Assembly (NCBI GenBank): GCA_017848075.1
Contig: JAGALG010000229.1
Coordinates: forward strand, 1-6,718
Length of the DNA: 6,718 bases
Source of the DNA: Oscillospiraceae bacterium
GTDB taxonomy: Bacteria > Bacillota > Clostridia > Oscillospirales > Ruminococcaceae
Reading direction: 5' to 3'
Shown: in pieces, positions 6,128 through 6,718 of the stretch
Layout of the letters: each line of letters begins with the position of its first letter
Position numbering within the stretch: the first letter of the stretch is position 1
The notes under the pieces: model-generated
What the model saw: only the letters and a program-made list of their open reading frames with translations
What the model was told of the DNA's origin: nothing
Databases searched by the model: none
Program-made: the position numbers and the translations under genes

Positions 6128-6718
6128 CTTTTTACTACTTCCTTTGGCTTTCTGTCTCCACCGATCACGATATAGTCCTGGGAAGAACAGATAGTATCCA
6201 CCATCAAATCTACGATTTCATCAAGCTGCCTGCGATCCAGCTTCGGGTCTTGAATAAGAATGTCATAGTCAATGTTGTCCATTACCATTTCTCTATAACT
6301 CTCTCGCTCTGCCATCCGTCGCATCGTGTCAGCTCCTTCTGAAAAGATAGGATTGTTCTCGATAAAATCAGTATTATTTGAATAAGTATTATTAGTGTGT
6401 GATTTTGAAATGTCAGCAGATGTGTTTTTCGCATTTCCAGAGATGCGATTTTCGCACGTCTGGACATTCGATTTTCGCATCTTTGGGATGCACTTATGCA
6501 CATAGATCACATCCGGTTTTCCAAGCCCCTGCTTAATCCTGGTTATAAGACCGATACCGCTTTTGGTATCCAACTCTTGCAGGAGCTTCGCACACTTGCC
6601 ATTGGCACATCCAAGCATTTCCATAATGGTTTCTGCTGTAAAATAAATAAACACTCTCCCGTCCTCATCCAGCCATCCGTTCTTCAGCGATAAGCTCATG
6701 CGATCAAGCATAAGACCG
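6028..6718 (-). CDS. repA: RepA_N-type replication initiator protein A, partial at both ends
   Basis: This looks like the replication initiator carried by plasmids and integrative elements of gut Firmicutes. The frame is open to the right edge (Gly-Leu codons precede the Met at 6711), so that Met is internal and the true start lies outside. Counting from it, residues 1-72 are a winged-helix RepA_N segment (MLDRMSLSLKNGW, then VFIYFTAETIMEMLG and GLITRIKQGLGKPDVIYV). Residues 73-130 are a polar Asn/Ser/Thr-rich linker. Residues 131-209 match the conserved C-terminal domain (RESYREMVMDNIDYDILI, LDEIVDLMVDTICS, DYIVIGGDRKP, LDSSHIQFVM). After M209 (codon 6087-6085) the normal continuation is missing, and 18 residues (EISSTAALEKNAKRSWSS) are read from antisense glgA before a stop at 6028-6030. 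The authentic part is thus about 6085-6718. It is probably non-functional without its C-terminus. The linker coding region holds tandem 23-base repeats (separate entry). Confidence 0.85.
   Translation of the reverse strand, partial: GLMLDRMSLSLKNGWLDEDGRVFIYFTAETIMEMLGCANGKCAKLLQELDTKSGIGLITRIKQGLGKPDVIYVHKCIPKMRKSNVQTCENRISGNAKNTSADISKSHTNNTYSNNTDFIENNPIFSEGADTMRRMAERESYREMVMDNIDYDILIQDPKLDRRQLDEIVDLMVDTICSSQDYIVIGGDRKPKEVVKSQFCKLDSSHIQFVMEISSTAALEKNAKRSWSS
6076..6091. other. Junction between glycogen operon DNA and replicon (repA) DNA
   Basis: Left of this point the plus strand codes for GlgA; right of it the minus strand codes for RepA. GlgA similarity fades after the Leu-Ile-Ser codons (to about 6085), and RepA similarity, read leftward, fades after the HIQFVM codons (to 6085). 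The breakpoint therefore falls within a few bases of 6085, perhaps with a short stretch of microhomology. No inverted repeat, target duplication or integrase gene is seen at the join. Confidence 0.8.
6361..6410. other. A+T-rich segment beside the iterons (candidate DNA unwinding element)
   Basis: Forty of these 50 bases are A or T, clearly more than in the glycogen genes. The stretch contains a 15-base direct repeat on the plus strand, AGTATTATT at 6370-6378 and 6385-6393, which codes in frame for the NNTYS/NNTDF part of the RepA linker. An A+T-rich block flanking iterons is the usual place where origin DNA melts. That role is inferred from position and composition only. Confidence 0.45.
6388..6479 (-). 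repeat. Tandem 23-base iteron-like repeats inside repA (candidate replication origin)
   Basis: On the minus strand three adjacent 23-base units begin TGCGAAAA: 6479-6457, 6456-6434 and 6433-6411. Units 1 and 2 share 17 of 23 bases, as do units 2 and 3. A fourth, degenerate unit at 6410-6388 keeps an AAAATCACA-like core. Unit 2 contains the perfect dyad TGCGA/TCGCA (6444-6456). The period is not a multiple of three, so the units encode unrelated peptides (RKSNVQT, CENRISG, AKNTSAD). This implies conservation of the DNA itself. Spacing near two helical turns suits an initiator lining up on one face of the DNA. In some RepA_N plasmids the origin lies inside the rep gene, which supports an oriV reading; binding by this RepA is inferred. 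Confidence 0.7.

Noticed and set aside
6388..6479. CRISPR array
   Set aside because: The 23-base units are directly adjacent with no spacers, and they lie inside a coding sequence. They fit iterons, not CRISPR repeats.
6709..6711. ATG at 6711 as repA start
   Set aside because: The frame stays open upstream to the window edge, and RepA_N proteins have more sequence before the LDRMSLS segment, so this Met is internal.

Overview
The window reads as a piece of a low-GC Gram-positive (Firmicutes/Clostridia) chromosome, probably a gut Oscillospiraceae/Ruminococcaceae-type bacterium. It carries a glycogen-synthesis operon that is abruptly joined to part of a plasmid- or ICE-type replication gene. 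The taxonomic call rests on the GlgC + GlgD pair (GlgD is typical of Firmicutes), strong AGGAGG-like ribosome sites, and sigma-A promoters with extended -10 boxes. It is an inference, because no ribosomal or marker gene is present.

Layout. Positions 1-1077 (minus strand) hold most of a GT4-family glycosyltransferase that runs off the left edge. Positions 1078-1399 are a divergent intergenic region with one good promoter per side; the two share an identical 17-base segment around the -10 box. On the plus strand follow glgB (1400-3289, branching enzyme), glgC (3360-4577, ADP-glucose pyrophosphorylase), glgD (4570-5682, its GlgC-like partner subunit, overlapping glgC by 8 bases) and the start of glgA (5726 onward, glycogen synthase). 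Together they would activate glucose-1-phosphate to ADP-glucose (GlgC/GlgD), polymerise it (GlgA) and branch the polymer (GlgB). The spacing, the overlap and the lack of a convincing terminator support one transcript.

At about 6080-6090 glgA stops resembling glycogen synthase after roughly 120 of an expected ~475 residues. Directly abutting it, in the opposite orientation, is a RepA_N-type replication initiator whose own C-terminus is missing. Both genes are broken at the same point. This is either a real deletion/rearrangement involving a mobile replicon or an assembly chimera.

The most interesting structure is inside the repA fragment: three clear and one degenerate tandem copies of a 23-base unit (6388-6479), next to a stretch that is 80% A+T (6361-6410). 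Because 23 is not a multiple of three, each copy is translated in a different frame, so the repeat is conserved as DNA rather than as protein. This looks like an iteron-type replication origin embedded in the initiator gene, as known for some RepA_N plasmids.
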